Source: Corallococcus sp. NCRR (GTDB taxonomy: Bacteria > Myxococcota > Myxococcia > Myxococcales > Myxococcaceae). From it: a stretch of 64,000 nucleotides of DNA. The stretch covers positions 930,001 through 994,000 of the forward strand of contig NZ_CP114039.1 of the NCBI RefSeq assembly GCF_026965535.1, written 5' to 3'. Below, piece after piece: positions 24,407-35,160 of the stretch. A program made the position numbers and the translations under genes. The first letter of the stretch is position 1, and the number at the start of each line of letters is the position of its first letter. The notes below the pieces were generated by a model. The model had not been told where the DNA came from and searched no databases. It saw only the letters and a list, made by a program, of their open reading frames with translations.

Positions 24407-24652
24407 ATGCTGATGGCGGGGAAGCGGTTGGCGGTGTTCTCCATCCGCGAGGGCAAGGGCGGGAGCATCTGGGTGCGCGCGGGCAGCGCGTTCGTCAACA
24501 AGGACGGTTCGCTCAACGTCTTGCTGGACGTGCTGCCCCTGGACGGGAAGCTGCACGTGCGCGAAGCGGCGGAGAAGCGCGACACGGCGGCCGGCAGCCG
24601 CTTCGGCGGCGGCGAGCCTTCGCTGGAGGCGGGCGTGGGGGGCCACTCGTGA
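24407..24652 (+). CDS. Small conserved hypothetical protein upstream of ComEA
   Basis: Protein of 81 aa. The segment GGSIWVRAGSAFVNKDGSLN followed by VLLDVLPLDGKLHVRE resembles a small conserved protein family of unknown function. ATG 24407 has GGGGGA nine bases upstream; GTG 24401 is an alternative. Its TGA overlaps the comEA GTG (GTGA), so the two are a translationally coupled pair. Confidence 0.7.
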   Translation: MLMAGKRLAVFSIREGKGGSIWVRAGSAFVNKDGSLNVLLDVLPLDGKLHVREAAEKRDTAAGSRFGGGEPSLEAGVGGHS

Positions 24653-25002
24653 AGTGGGCCTGGGCGTGGGTGTTGGGCTGCGTGCTGATGGGGCCGGGGC
24701 GTGCGGATGCCGCCAGCCCGCGCATGCAATACGTGGGGGTGGTCAACCTGAATGAAGCCACGGCGGCGGAGTTGGACCTGCTGCCGGGCGTGGGTGAGAA
24801 GGCGGCGCAGCGCATCCTTGAGCACCGCAAGAAGCGGCCCTTCGGTCGCGTCGAGGAACTGGTCCGGGTCAAGGGCTTCGGAAAGAAGAAGTTCCTCAAG
24901 CTGAGGGCCCACCTGGCCCTCACCGGCCCCACGACCCTCAAGAAGGAGCAGGTCCCCGCCTCCCTGTCGCCGGGAAGGGAGGCAAGCGTCACGAACCCAT
25001 GA
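24649..25002 (+). CDS. ComEA-like helix-hairpin-helix DNA-binding protein
   Basis: Protein of 117 aa with a signal peptide (MKWAWAWVLGCVLMGPG, cleavage near ADA) and a double helix-hairpin-helix domain at about residues 30-90 (VNLNEATAAELDLLPGVGEK, then VEELVRVKGFGKKKFLKL). ComEA family proteins bind double-stranded DNA outside the inner membrane during transformation uptake. There is no comEC nearby. The start is a GTG coupled to the preceding small gene. Confidence 0.9.
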   Translation: MKWAWAWVLGCVLMGPGRADAASPRMQYVGVVNLNEATAAELDLLPGVGEKAAQRILEHRKKRPFGRVEELVRVKGFGKKKFLKLRAHLALTGPTTLKKEQVPASLSPGREASVTNP

Positions 25003-25037
25003 CAAATACAACCATTGGTTGAGTCAGGTTCAGGAGG

Positions 25038-25082
25038 GCCGCCATTCCCGGGCTCCGGCATGCCCCGGGGATGGCGGCTTTC
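25038..25082. terminator. Long inverted repeat terminator after comEA
   Basis: GCCGCCAT (25038-25045) pairs with ATGGCGGC (25071-25078), enclosing CCCGGG/CCCGGGG. It is followed by TTTCC on the plus strand. It is a plausible terminator for the comEA unit. Confidence 0.6.
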
Positions 25083-25237
25083 CGCCGCCTCCCAAGGCCT
25101 CCAGCCGGGCGGCCCCGTCCGCCTGAGCGCACCCCTTCCGGATTTTGCTGGAACGCCCAGGCCGACGCGCTAGGACACGCCCATCTTTGGAACACAACGG
25201 AAAGACAGGGAGGCCGGAGGTGAGGGAGGATGCGCCC

Positions 25238-25798
25238 ATGAAGGACACACAAGCCCCGGAGTCGATGGCAGGCCCGGAGGGCAGCAGGTCCCGGGGTTCG
25301 CAGCAGCATCAGCAGCAGTTGGGTGAGGTGCTGGAGTTCATGCGCCTGCTGTGGGCCGTGGACCATGGCCTGCAGTCCACGTCCAAGCGGATGGAGTCCA
25401 CGCTGGGGCTCACCGGCCCGCAGCGCCTCGTCATCCGGCTCGTGGGCCGCTTCCCGGGCATCACCGCCGGCACGCTCGCCAACATCCTCCACGTGCACCC
25501 CAGCACGCTCACCGGCGTGCTCAAGCGCCTGGAGAAGCGCGGCCTGCTGGAGCGCAAGTCGGATCCGCTCGACGGCCGCAAGGCGCTCTTCGCGCTGACC
25601 GACGCCGGCCGCGCGCTGGACATCCCGTCCGAGGGCACCGTCGAGTCCGCCGTGCAGCGCGTGCTCGCCCGCCTGCCCCGCGACCGCATCGTCTTCACCC
25701 AGGAGGTGCTCAAGGCGCTCGCCGAGGAGCTGGGCGGCCTCTCCGCGCCCCTGGAGGACGCGGCCCCCTCCCGCCCCACCCCTCCCGCCGAAGGCTGA
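25238..25798 (+). CDS. MarR family winged-helix regulator
   Basis: Regulator of 186 aa with a Gln-rich N-terminus and a MarR winged helix at about residues 55-130 (LTGPQRLVIRLVGRFPG, STLTGVLKRLEKRGLLERKS, DPLDGRKALFALTDAGRAL). GGGAGGA lies seven bases before the ATG. The next gene downstream encodes a DUF4175 protein on the same strand after a hairpin, so co-transcription is unlikely. The target is unknown. Confidence 0.9.
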   Translation: MKDTQAPESMAGPEGSRSRGSQQHQQQLGEVLEFMRLLWAVDHGLQSTSKRMESTLGLTGPQRLVIRLVGRFPGITAGTLANILHVHPSTLTGVLKRLEKRGLLERKSDPLDGRKALFALTDAGRALDIPSEGTVESAVQRVLARLPRDRIVFTQEVLKALAEELGGLSAPLEDAAPSRPTPPAEG

Positions 25799-25810
25799 GC
25801 GCGCCCCCCT

Positions 25811-25843
25811 GCCCTCCCGCCGTCCGCACCGGACGGGGAGGGC
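25811..25843 (+). terminator. Hairpin after the MarR gene
   Basis: GCCCTCCC..CGTCCG pairs with CGGACGGGGAGGGC with small bulges, 13 nt after the stop codon. There is no T tract, as is usual in this GC-rich DNA. Confidence 0.5.
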
Positions 25844-26033
25844 CCGGGTCCCCCTTCCGCGTTGTCCCCAGAACCCTGCCGTCCGCCCCTCCTTCGTGCG
25901 GCGGACACAGGCCCCTTCCTTTCTGTCCTCCGCCCCGGCGATGCACGCGCGAAGACGGCGGGAGTGCGCCACAATTGGGAAATAGCCGGCCCCGCCCGGG
26001 GTTGGCTCGCGACCGACGAGCGGACAAGCCAGC

Positions 26034-29000
26034 GTGAACCTCGAGACACCGCAGAGCCCAGCCCCCGAGCTGCCGCCCCCGCCGCCTCCTCCGGCCCCGC
26101 CCCCCCAGGCCCGGCGCGAAGCGCGCTCCGGAGGCGTGGCGGAGCTGCTCGCCCAGGTGCGCGCCCGCCAGCGCCGCCAGCTCTGGGCCCAGGGCCTGCT
26201 CTTGGGCGCCGTCGCGGCCCTCGTGCTCCTGTTCGCCACGGGCCTGCTGGGCCGCGCGGTGCCGGGGCTCGCCCGGAGCCTCCTGTGGCTCGCCCTGCCC
26301 GTGGGCGCCGCAGTGGCGTACGTCTTCGGCGTCGTGCTCGCGCACCGGCAGGTGGGCGACGACGCGCGCACCGCCCGGCTCGTGGGCCAGCGCCGCCCGG
26401 AGCTGTCGCTGGACGTGCTCGCCGCGGTGGAGTTGTCGCGCGAGCGCCGTGAAGAGGCTGGCTGGTCCCCGCAGCTCGCGGACGCGTTCCTGCGGCAGAT
26501 GGACGAGCGCGCCCGCACGGTGGACCCCGGGCTCGTGGTGGACCGCCAGCCGCTGCGGCGCGTGGCCATGGCGTGCGGCGGCGTCGTGCTGGCGCTCGCG
26601 GTGCTGATGTTCTTCGTGGGGGGCCGCTGGGCCGCGGGCTGGAAGCACCTGCGCGAGCAGGCCGCGCGTCCGGAGACCGCCGCGCAGGCGGAGCCCATCA
26701 CCGGCGACATCGAGCTGACCTACCGCTACCCCGCGTACACCGGCCTCGCGCCGCGCACCGTGCCCGGCACCAACGGCGAGGCCAGCGCGCCCGCCGGCAC
26801 CGAGGTCGCGCTGAAGACGCGCTCGGACCGGCCCATCGAGCGCGCGGAGGTCGTGGTCAACGACCAGACGCTGCCCCTCACCGTCACCGGCGGCCGCGAG
26901 CTCACCGGCAGCTTCGTGGCGAAGCAGGGCGGCCACTACCACTTCGTCTTCTACGGCGCGCGCGCGAAGCCGCTCGCGGTGGGCCCGGACATCCCGCTCA
27001 CCGTGGAGGCGGACAAGGCGCCCCAGGTGACGCTGCTCGTCCCGTCCACGGAGATTGAGGTCGACCCCGGCCAGACGGTGACGCTCAAGTACGAGGCCAC
27101 CGACGATTACGGCCTGTCCGGCCTGGCGCTCGTATACCGCATGCCCGGCGCGAAGCAGGAGACGCGCGTGAACCTGCCGCGCGAGGACAGCCGCCGCAGC
27201 CGGGGCACCTTCAACTGGGACCTGGGCCCGCTCAAGCCCGCCCCCGGCGACCGCATCACCTACTACGTGGAGGCCAGGGACAACGACGCGGTGGAGGGCC
27301 CCAAGAAGGGCGTCAGCCGCACGCAGACCCTGCGCGTCTACAGCGCCGCCGAGCACCGCCGCGCCGCCCTGGAGAAGGCCGAAGTGCTGTGGGGCCGCCT
27401 CGTGGACCACCTGGCGGACCGCCTGGAGGGGCCCGACCGCGCGAAGCAGAAGGACGCGGCCGCGGTGGAGACCGCGAAGTCCGTGGACACGAGCGGCCAG
27501 CAGCTGGCGGACGACTTCCGCGCGCAGGGCGCCGAGCTGTCCCGGGAGAAGGACGTGCCCAAGGAGATTGTCTCCGCGCTGCTGAACATCGGCGGGGAGC
27601 TCAAGCGCAGCGTGGGCACCACCGCCGACTTCCGCCGCCTGTACCTGCGCACCCAGCGCGCGCGCGGCGAGGACTGGGGCACCGGCACCCGGCTCACCGC
27701 CGTGGTGGAGGACGAAATCGAGGGCCTGGAGCGCGACATCCTCTACCTGGAGTCGCTGCTGGACCGGCAGAAGCTGGAGGCGCTCCAGGAGCTGACGAAG
27801 CAGCTGGCCAACGAGCGCCGCGACCTGTCGCGCCTCATCGAGCAGTTCAAGGCCAACCCGGACGAGGCCGCGCGCGAGCAGGTGATGCAGCAGATCCAAC
27901 AGCTCAAGTCGCGCATCCAGGAGCTGATGCAGCGCATGGCGGAGCTGCGCAAGGGCATCCGCGACGAGCACCTCAACGCCGAAGCGCTGTCGGAGATGAT
28001 GCAGCAGGAGGACATGCAGGGCGCCATGGATGAGGTCGAGCGCCTGATGCAGGAGGGCAAGGCGGACGAGGCCCTGGCGAAGCTCCAGGAGCTGGGCATG
28101 CAGATGGACGAGATGCTCGAGTCCATGGACAAGTCCCAGGAGGACTTCGGCGCGGAGCAGTACCCGGAGCTCGCGGAGAAGTTCGGCAAGTTCATGGACG
28201 ACCTGCAGGGCACCATGGACGAGCAGCAGAAGGTCGCCGAGCAGACGCGCGCCCTGCGCGACCAGGCCCGGGGGCAGAACCGCGAGCGGCTGAAGGAGAA
28301 GGGCCAGGCCCTCAAGGACGAGCTCAACCGCAAGCTGAAGCAGGTGCAGGACGACTACCAGAAGCTGGACCCGGGCCGGCTCAACAGCCGCGCGGCCCGC
28401 CCGCTGGAGGAGGCCCAGTCCGAGCTGCGCAACGTGGAGAACGCGCTCAAGGTGGACGACTTCGACCTGGCCGCGGAGTCCGCCGCGCGCGCGGAAGATG
28501 CCGCGCGCCAGCTGTCCAGCATGGGCGAGCAGCAGCGCCAGCTGGATGAGATGTTCGGCAACCCGCCCGAAGTGCGCCAGCAGTCCGCGAAGCTCGCGGA
28601 GCAGCTCAAGCGGGACGCGCGCGACGTGGCGGACGTGAGCCAGCAGCTGCAGAACCTCTTCCCGCCGCCGGGCTCGCAGCTGTCGCAGCAGGAGAAGCAG
28701 CAGCTCCAGCAGCTGGGCCAGCGCCAGCAGCAGTTGGAGCAGCGCGCGCAGGGCCTGCGCCAGCAGATGGAGGACATGGAGCAGACGGCGCCGCTGTTCG
28801 GCGAAGAGGCCGGCCAGCAGATGGATGAGATTGGCCAGCGCATGGGCGAGGCGTCCCAGCGCATGCAGGGCAAGGACCCCGGCCGCGGCTACGGCGAACA
28901 GCAGGCCGCCATGGAAGGCCTCAAGCGCTTCCAGCAGCAGATGCAGCAGAGCCAGAAGGGCCGCAAGGGCGGCCGCGGGCTGCCCATGCCCATGGGCTCC

Positions 29001-29177
29001 GGCCGGCGCCAGGAGGGCAACGGCCGCAACCCGCAGGACAAGGTGGAGCTGCCGGACGAGGACGCGTTCCAGGCGCCTCGCGAGTTCCGCAAGGACCTGC
29101 TGGACGCGATGAAGCAGGGCGCGCCGGAGAAGTACCGCGAGCAGGTGAAGCGCTACTACGAGGAGCTGGTGAAGTGA
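26034..29177 (+). CDS. DUF4175 large membrane-anchored coiled-coil protein
   Basis: Protein of 1047 aa. Residues 1-40 are Pro-rich, two membrane segments lie at about 58-110, and an extracytoplasmic beta region (about 215-445) is followed by about 500 residues of Gln/Glu/Arg-rich coiled coil (MQQIQQLKSRIQELMQRMAE and many QQLQQL blocks), ending in a Gly/Lys-rich tail. This is the DUF4175 architecture, often found with MoxR/BatA-type genes; here those genes lie 18 kb downstream. GTG start. Its stop overlaps the next gene's GTG (GTGA). Likely an envelope protein; function unknown. Confidence 0.82.
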   Translation: MNLETPQSPAPELPPPPPPPAPPPQARREARSGGVAELLAQVRARQRRQLWAQGLLLGAVAALVLLFATGLLGRAVPGLARSLLWLALPVGAAVAYVFGVVLAHRQVGDDARTARLVGQRRPELSLDVLAAVELSRERREEAGWSPQLADAFLRQMDERARTVDPGLVVDRQPLRRVAMACGGVVLALAVLMFFVGGRWAAGWKHLREQAARPETAAQAEPITGDIELTYRYPAYTGLAPRTVPGTNGEASAPAGTEVALKTRSDRPIERAEVVVNDQTLPLTVTGGRELTGSFVAKQGGHYHFVFYGARAKPLAVGPDIPLTVEADKAPQVTLLVPSTEIEVDPGQTVTLKYEATDDYGLSGLALVYRMPGAKQETRVNLPREDSRRSRGTFNWDLGPLKPAPGDRITYYVEARDNDAVEGPKKGVSRTQTLRVYSAAEHRRAALEKAEVLWGRLVDHLADRLEGPDRAKQKDAAAVETAKSVDTSGQQLADDFRAQGAELSREKDVPKEIVSALLNIGGELKRSVGTTADFRRLYLRTQRARGEDWGTGTRLTAVVEDEIEGLERDILYLESLLDRQKLEALQELTKQLANERRDLSRLIEQFKANPDEAAREQVMQQIQQLKSRIQELMQRMAELRKGIRDEHLNAEALSEMMQQEDMQGAMDEVERLMQEGKADEALAKLQELGMQMDEMLESMDKSQEDFGAEQYPELAEKFGKFMDDLQGTMDEQQKVAEQTRALRDQARGQNRERLKEKGQALKDELNRKLKQVQDDYQKLDPGRLNSRAARPLEEAQSELRNVENALKVDDFDLAAESAARAEDAARQLSSMGEQQRQLDEMFGNPPEVRQQSAKLAEQLKRDARDVADVSQQLQNLFPPPGSQLSQQEKQQLQQLGQRQQQLEQRAQGLRQQMEDMEQTAPLFGEEAGQQMDEIGQRMGEASQRMQGKDPGRGYGEQQAAMEGLKRFQQQMQQSQKGRKGGRGLPMPMGSGRRQEGNGRNPQDKVELPDEDAFQAPREFRKDLLDAMKQGAPEKYREQVKRYYEELVK

Positions 29178-30934
29178 GCCGCCACATGCACGCGTCCCTC
29201 AACGGACTGGGCGTCCTGTGCGCCCTCCTCGTCGCCGTCCCCACGGCCTTCGCGCAGCCCCCCGACGCGGCCCTCAAGGAAGAGGTGAAGCAGCGGCTGG
29301 GCAAGGTGGAGCAGTCGCTGGACGACTGGGACGTGGGCGGCGCCCGCCGCGAGCTGGCCGAGGTCGAGAAGCGCGTGCCCTCCGAGCTGGAGCCCCTGAA
29401 GTACTTCCAGGGGCGCGTGGCCTTCGAGGAGGGGCAGTACGAAGACGCGGTGACGCTGCTGGAAGGCGCCAACATCGAGGACAAGCCGGGCAGCTACCTG
29501 CGGCTGGCCAAGGACACGCGCGCCATCGTCAAGGACCACCAGAAGGCGGAGAGCGAGCACTTCATCTTCTTCTACCCGAAGGGCAAGGAAGAGGTGCTGG
29601 TGCCCTACGCGCTGGAGACGCTGGAGTCCATCCACCGCGCGCTCGCGGAGGACCTGGGGTGGACGCCGCCGGGCAAGGTGCGCGTGGAGGTGGTGAACAA
29701 CGCGCGCGAGCTGTCCCGCGTCAGCACGCTGACGGAGAAGCAGATCCGCACCACGGGCACCATCGCCATCTGCAAGTTCAACAAGCTGATGGTGACGAGC
29801 CCCAAGGCCGTGGCCCAGGGCTACGACTGGCAGGACACGCTGGCGCACGAGTACGTGCACCTGGTGGTCAGCCAGATGTCCCACAACACCGTGCCCATCT
29901 GGCTGCATGAGGGCCTGGCCAAGTTCCTGGAGTCGCGCTGGCGTGGCAAGGGCGGCCTGGCCATGACGCCGTCCACGCAGGCGCTCCTGGGCAAGCGCGT
30001 GAAGGAGGACAAGCTCATCCCCTTCGAGAAGATGCACCCCTCCATCGCCATGCTGCCCACGGCGGAGGACGCGGCCACCGCGTTCGCGGAGGTGTTCTAC
30101 GCCATCGACTACATCCACGGCACCCAGGGCACCGCGGGCCTGCGCACGCTGCTCCAGGAGCTGAAGGCGGGCCAGCCGGACAAGAAGGCGGTGGAGGCGG
30201 CGACGGGCATGTCCTTCCCCCTCTTCGAGAAGACCTGGCTGTCCTACGTGAAGAAGCAGCCCTTCCCGCAGGAGCTGGTGCCTCGCGACGACCGCGTGGT
30301 GCTCAAGGAGGACGCCAAGGGCGCGCAGAAGGACAGCGAGAAGAAGGGGCGTGAAATCTCCTTCGGCGGCTTCTCCGAGGTGACCGAGGTCCCCGCGCGC
30401 AAGTTCGCGCACCTGGGCGAGGTGCTGCGCGAGCGCAACCGCGTGAAGGCCGCCGCGGAGGAGTACGCGCGGGCGCACAAGCTGGTGGGCGACAAGTACG
30501 AGTCCGTGTCCAACAAGTTCGCGCTCGCGCTGTTGGAGCTGCGCCGGCTGGAGGAGGCGGAGTCCGTGCTGCGCGGCTCCTTGCGCATGCACCCGGGCTC
30601 GCCCTCCACCAATGTGCACCTGGGCCGCATCCTGCTGTTCCGCAAGGATTACCCGAAGGCGAAGACGGCGTACCTGGAGGCGCTGGCCTCCGACCCGTTC
30701 GACCCGGAAATCCACGTGGCCCTCACGCGCATCCACGGCGCGCTGGGAGAGACGGCGCTCGCGTCCCGCACGCGCCTGGCCGCCGCCAACCTCACGGGCC
30801 TCAAGCCCGACGACGTGGACCGCGCCGCCCAGGCCTTCCTGCGCGCCGAGGACGAGCTGTCGGAGACGAAGAACGTCCCCGCCGGTACGCCTGACGCCCC
30901 GAAGCCCGCGCCCGCTCCAAAACCCGCGAAGTAG
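29174..30934 (+). CDS. Secreted gluzincin-like (peptidase MA) protein with TPR repeats
   Basis: Protein of 586 aa with a Sec signal (ending PTAFAQ). A TPR-like region comes first, then a peptidase MA-like domain at about residues 120-360 with the zinc-site HEYVHLV (about 229) and the downstream Glu in WLHEGLAKFLESRWRG, then TPR units from about 410 to 530. The HExxH and the following Glu make a metalloprotease fold plausible. The acidic/Pro-rich C-terminus is disordered. It is co-translated with the DUF4175 gene through a GTGA overlap, suggesting a joint envelope function. Confidence 0.83.
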   Translation: MSRHMHASLNGLGVLCALLVAVPTAFAQPPDAALKEEVKQRLGKVEQSLDDWDVGGARRELAEVEKRVPSELEPLKYFQGRVAFEEGQYEDAVTLLEGANIEDKPGSYLRLAKDTRAIVKDHQKAESEHFIFFYPKGKEEVLVPYALETLESIHRALAEDLGWTPPGKVRVEVVNNARELSRVSTLTEKQIRTTGTIAICKFNKLMVTSPKAVAQGYDWQDTLAHEYVHLVVSQMSHNTVPIWLHEGLAKFLESRWRGKGGLAMTPSTQALLGKRVKEDKLIPFEKMHPSIAMLPTAEDAATAFAEVFYAIDYIHGTQGTAGLRTLLQELKAGQPDKKAVEAATGMSFPLFEKTWLSYVKKQPFPQELVPRDDRVVLKEDAKGAQKDSEKKGREISFGGFSEVTEVPARKFAHLGEVLRERNRVKAAAEEYARAHKLVGDKYESVSNKFALALLELRRLEEAESVLRGSLRMHPGSPSTNVHLGRILLFRKDYPKAKTAYLEALASDPFDPEIHVALTRIHGALGETALASRTRLAAANLTGLKPDDVDRAAQAFLRAEDELSETKNVPAGTPDAPKPAPAPKPAK

Positions 30935-31263
30935 CCCTCCTCCCCGGCGGCCAGCCAGCCGGGCCCCTGTCTCCGTTCCCTTCCCTCCCTCCCGGGATGC
31001 CTAGCTTTCCGGGCACGAGGAGGACGGGATGGAGTTCCCAGACAGTCGTGCGGTGCTGAACGTCCGCTCCCGGTCCCGGGGTCAGTGGCGCTGTCCACTG
31101 GCGCACCGGTCCGTGGGCGCAACGTGAATTGGCACACGTCCTCCTTCCCACCCACTGGGTCCAGCGCCGCGCCCTGCTCCAAGGTGCGCCGCGCGGACCG
31201 GGTGTGTCCGGTCCACCGACTTGTCCCGCCTCACTTCCGAGGCCCTGAAAAGGAGCTGCACCC
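30935..31263. other. Gene-free intergenic stretch
   Basis: No coding region or RNA gene recognised. It contains the ribosome site AAAAGGAG for the DUF4142 gene at its right end, and presumably that gene's promoter, which I cannot place confidently. Confidence 0.5.
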
Positions 31264-31983
31264 ATGAAGCGCACCCTGCACGGAGTCACCCTCGCCGCGG
31301 TCCTCTTCACCGGCGGCGTCTCGCTGGCCCAGACGGCCGCGCCCATGACGAAGCCCGCTCCCGCCGCCAAGGGCATGGCCGAGTTCAAGGGCTTCATGGC
31401 CCCCACGGATCCGAAGGCCTTCCTGGAGCGCCTGCACTACATCAACCAGTCGGAGATCAAGCAGGCCGAGCTCGCGCAGAAGAACTCGGAGAACCCGGAC
31501 GTGCAGAGCTACGCGAAGATGATGATCGACTCGCACACGGCCGCGGACAAGCAGGTCATGGACTTTGCGAAGACGCAGAACCTGAAGCTGGCGGAGATGC
31601 CCAAGCCCGCCAACGACGTGGAGAAGAAGGCCATGGCCGCCGACAAGGCGAACATGGAGAAGCTCCAGGCGCTGAAGGGCGCGCCGTTCGACTCGTGTTA
31701 CATGTCCGGCCAGGTCGGCGCCCATGACGAGGCCATTGGCAAGGTGATGGCCGCCAAGCAGGGCATGACCTCCGCTCCCGCGGAGATGACCACCATGCTC
31801 ACGCAGCTCACCCAGGAGCTGCCCAAGCACCGCGACATGGCCTACCAGACGCTGGGCAAGCTGGACGACGCCATGGGCGTGGGCGGCGCCGGCATGCAGG
31901 GCGGCACCATGGACCACGGCTCCATGAACCACGGCGCCACCCCGCCGAGCGGCTCCATGGGCGGTGCGACGAAGACGAAGTAA
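31264..31983 (+). CDS. DUF4142 secreted protein
   Basis: Protein of 239 aa with a signal peptide (ending VSLAQ) and a DUF4142 four-helix ferritin-like domain at about residues 50-200 (FLERLHYINQSEIKQAELA, SYAKMMIDSHTAADKQ, YMSGQVGAHDEAI). The C-terminal tail is Met/His/Gly-rich (GTMDHGSMNHG), a possible metal-binding patch. AAAAGGAG lies nine bases before the ATG. DUF4142 proteins are periplasmic and of unknown function. Confidence 0.9.
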   Translation: MKRTLHGVTLAAVLFTGGVSLAQTAAPMTKPAPAAKGMAEFKGFMAPTDPKAFLERLHYINQSEIKQAELAQKNSENPDVQSYAKMMIDSHTAADKQVMDFAKTQNLKLAEMPKPANDVEKKAMAADKANMEKLQALKGAPFDSCYMSGQVGAHDEAIGKVMAAKQGMTSAPAEMTTMLTQLTQELPKHRDMAYQTLGKLDDAMGVGGAGMQGGTMDHGSMNHGATPPSGSMGGATKTK

Positions 31984-32006
31984 TGCAGCAGCAGTGAAGC
32001 GTGGAA

Positions 32007-32039
32007 GCGCCTCCCCTGAAGTGCATTCACGGGAGGCGC
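32007..32039 (+). terminator. Terminator hairpin after the DUF4142 gene
   Basis: GCGCCTCCC (32007-32015) and GGGAGGCGC (32031-32039) form a perfect 9-bp stem, and TGAA/TTCA in the loop can extend pairing. It lies 24 nt after the stop codon. Confidence 0.6.
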
Positions 32040-32063
32040 CCTCCGCGTGCATAGTGCCGGGCC

Positions 32064-32342
32064 ATGTCCCGACTGATTGCCCTGGCCTCCTGTGTCTCCG
32101 TGCTGCTCCTCACCGGATGCTCCAACGACGCCGACGCCATCTGCGACTACCGCAAGACGTGCTTCGACTCCGACCTGGACACCGGCAAGTGCGCCGAAAA
32201 GATTGGCGCCTGGGAGGAGGAGAAGGAGAGCGAGCAGGACAAGCGCCGCGAGCGCACCGCGGAGTGCTCGCAGTGCATCGCCGACCGCACCTGCGCGGAG
32301 GTCATCGCCAGCTGCATCGACGACTGCTTCGGCATCCCCTGA
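32064..32342 (+). CDS. Small Cys-rich lipoprotein
   Basis: Protein of 92 aa with a clear lipoprotein signal (LLLTGC, Cys19) followed by eight Cys residues in a highly charged region (CDYRKTCF, KCAEKIG, CSQCIADRTCAEVIASCIDDC). The even Cys spacing suggests disulfides. It lies just after the terminator of the DUF4142 gene. No family recognised. Confidence 0.75.
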   Translation: MSRLIALASCVSVLLLTGCSNDADAICDYRKTCFDSDLDTGKCAEKIGAWEEEKESEQDKRRERTAECSQCIADRTCAEVIASCIDDCFGIP

Positions 32343-32379
32343 AGCCCAGCGCCTCAAGGGATGCCTTGCTGGACGCGCG

Positions 32380-34410
<2,031 letters not shown>

Positions 34411-34536
34411 GGGTGGGTTCCTCCGGAGAGATGGAACCCGGACCGTGCCCTCGGGAGGACGCACTGTCCACCGATGGATGCGGGCCCCGGTGGAATGGGT
34501 GGAAGGCCCTGACGCGCGGTGCTAGAGATTCAGCCC

Positions 34537-35157
34537 ATGAGCGCACCCATCGTCGTCCACATCTGGTCCGACTTCGTTTGACCCTGGTGTTACGTCGGCC
34601 TCGGTGAGGTCGAGAAGCTGAAGAAGGAATACGACGTCCAGGTGGAGTGGCACCCCTACTTCCTGCGCCCGGAGACGCCTCCGGAAGGGTTGCCGTTGCC
34701 CGAGTACGTGCGCCAGGGGATGAAGGACCCCAACAATCCCCTGAAGCTCCGCGCCGCGAAGGCCGGGCTGACGATGGTGCAGCGGGACATCATCCCGTCC
34801 ACGCGCCGGGCGCACGAGGCGGCGGAGTACGCGCGCGCTCAAGGCAGGCTGGAGCCCTTCCAGGCGGCCATCCTGCGGCGCTACTGGAGTGAAGGGCAGG
34901 ACCTCTGGCAGTGGGACACGCTGCGGGCCGCGGGCGTGGAGGCCGGGTTGGATCCGGACGCGCTCCAGCGCGCGGTGGAGGAAGGCCGCTACCGGCAGGT
35001 GGTGGAGGAGTCCGTGCGCGGGGCCCAGGAGATGGGCATCCGCGCGGTGCCCACCTTCATCCTGGGTGACAAGCTGGCCATCCAGGGCGCGCACGAGTAC
35101 CCATCGTTCCAGCGGGCCATGCAGCAGCTGGGCGCCAAGCCGAAGCAGCAGGGCTGA
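34537..35157 (+). CDS. FrnE/DsbA family oxidoreductase, probable selenoprotein (Sec at codon 15)
   Basis: Reading from ATG 34537 gives MSAPIVVHIWSDFV, then an in-frame TGA at 34579-34581, then PWCYVGLGEVEKLKKEY and a complete FrnE/2-hydroxychromene-2-carboxylate isomerase-like thioredoxin fold to the stop at 35155-35157 (206 aa). Relatives carry CPWC at this place, so TGA replaces the first Cys, giving U-P-W-C. An 8-bp hairpin with a GGU loop follows 13 nt after the TGA (34595-34613). The C-terminal part (IRAVPTFILGDKLAIQGAHE) has the family cis-Pro. Conventional calling would start at GTG 34642 and lose the active site. A nonsense mutation is the alternative, but the intact downstream frame and hairpin favour selenocysteine. 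Confidence 0.8.
34595..34613 (+). promoter_or_regulatory. Candidate bacterial SECIS hairpin
   Basis: TCGGCCTC (34595-34602), loop GGT, GAGGTCGA (34606-34613): eight pairs including one G-U. The apical loop begins 21 nt after the TGA and starts with G, within the accepted spacing and loop rules for bacterial SelB-binding elements. Confidence 0.7.
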
Positions 35158-35160
35158 GCG

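Noticed and set aside
24015-24413. 132-codon open frame between the reductase and comEA
   Set aside because: No family features, begins inside a palindrome and lacks a ribosome site.
31120-31150. Sigma-54-type promoter before the DUF4142 gene
   Set aside because: TGGCAC is present but the required GC/TTGC element at fixed spacing is not.
34642-35157. Truncated DsbA-like gene starting at GTG 34642
   Set aside because: It lacks the active-site strand and CxxC motif, which lie just upstream in the same frame behind a TGA. The full-length Sec reading explains the region better.
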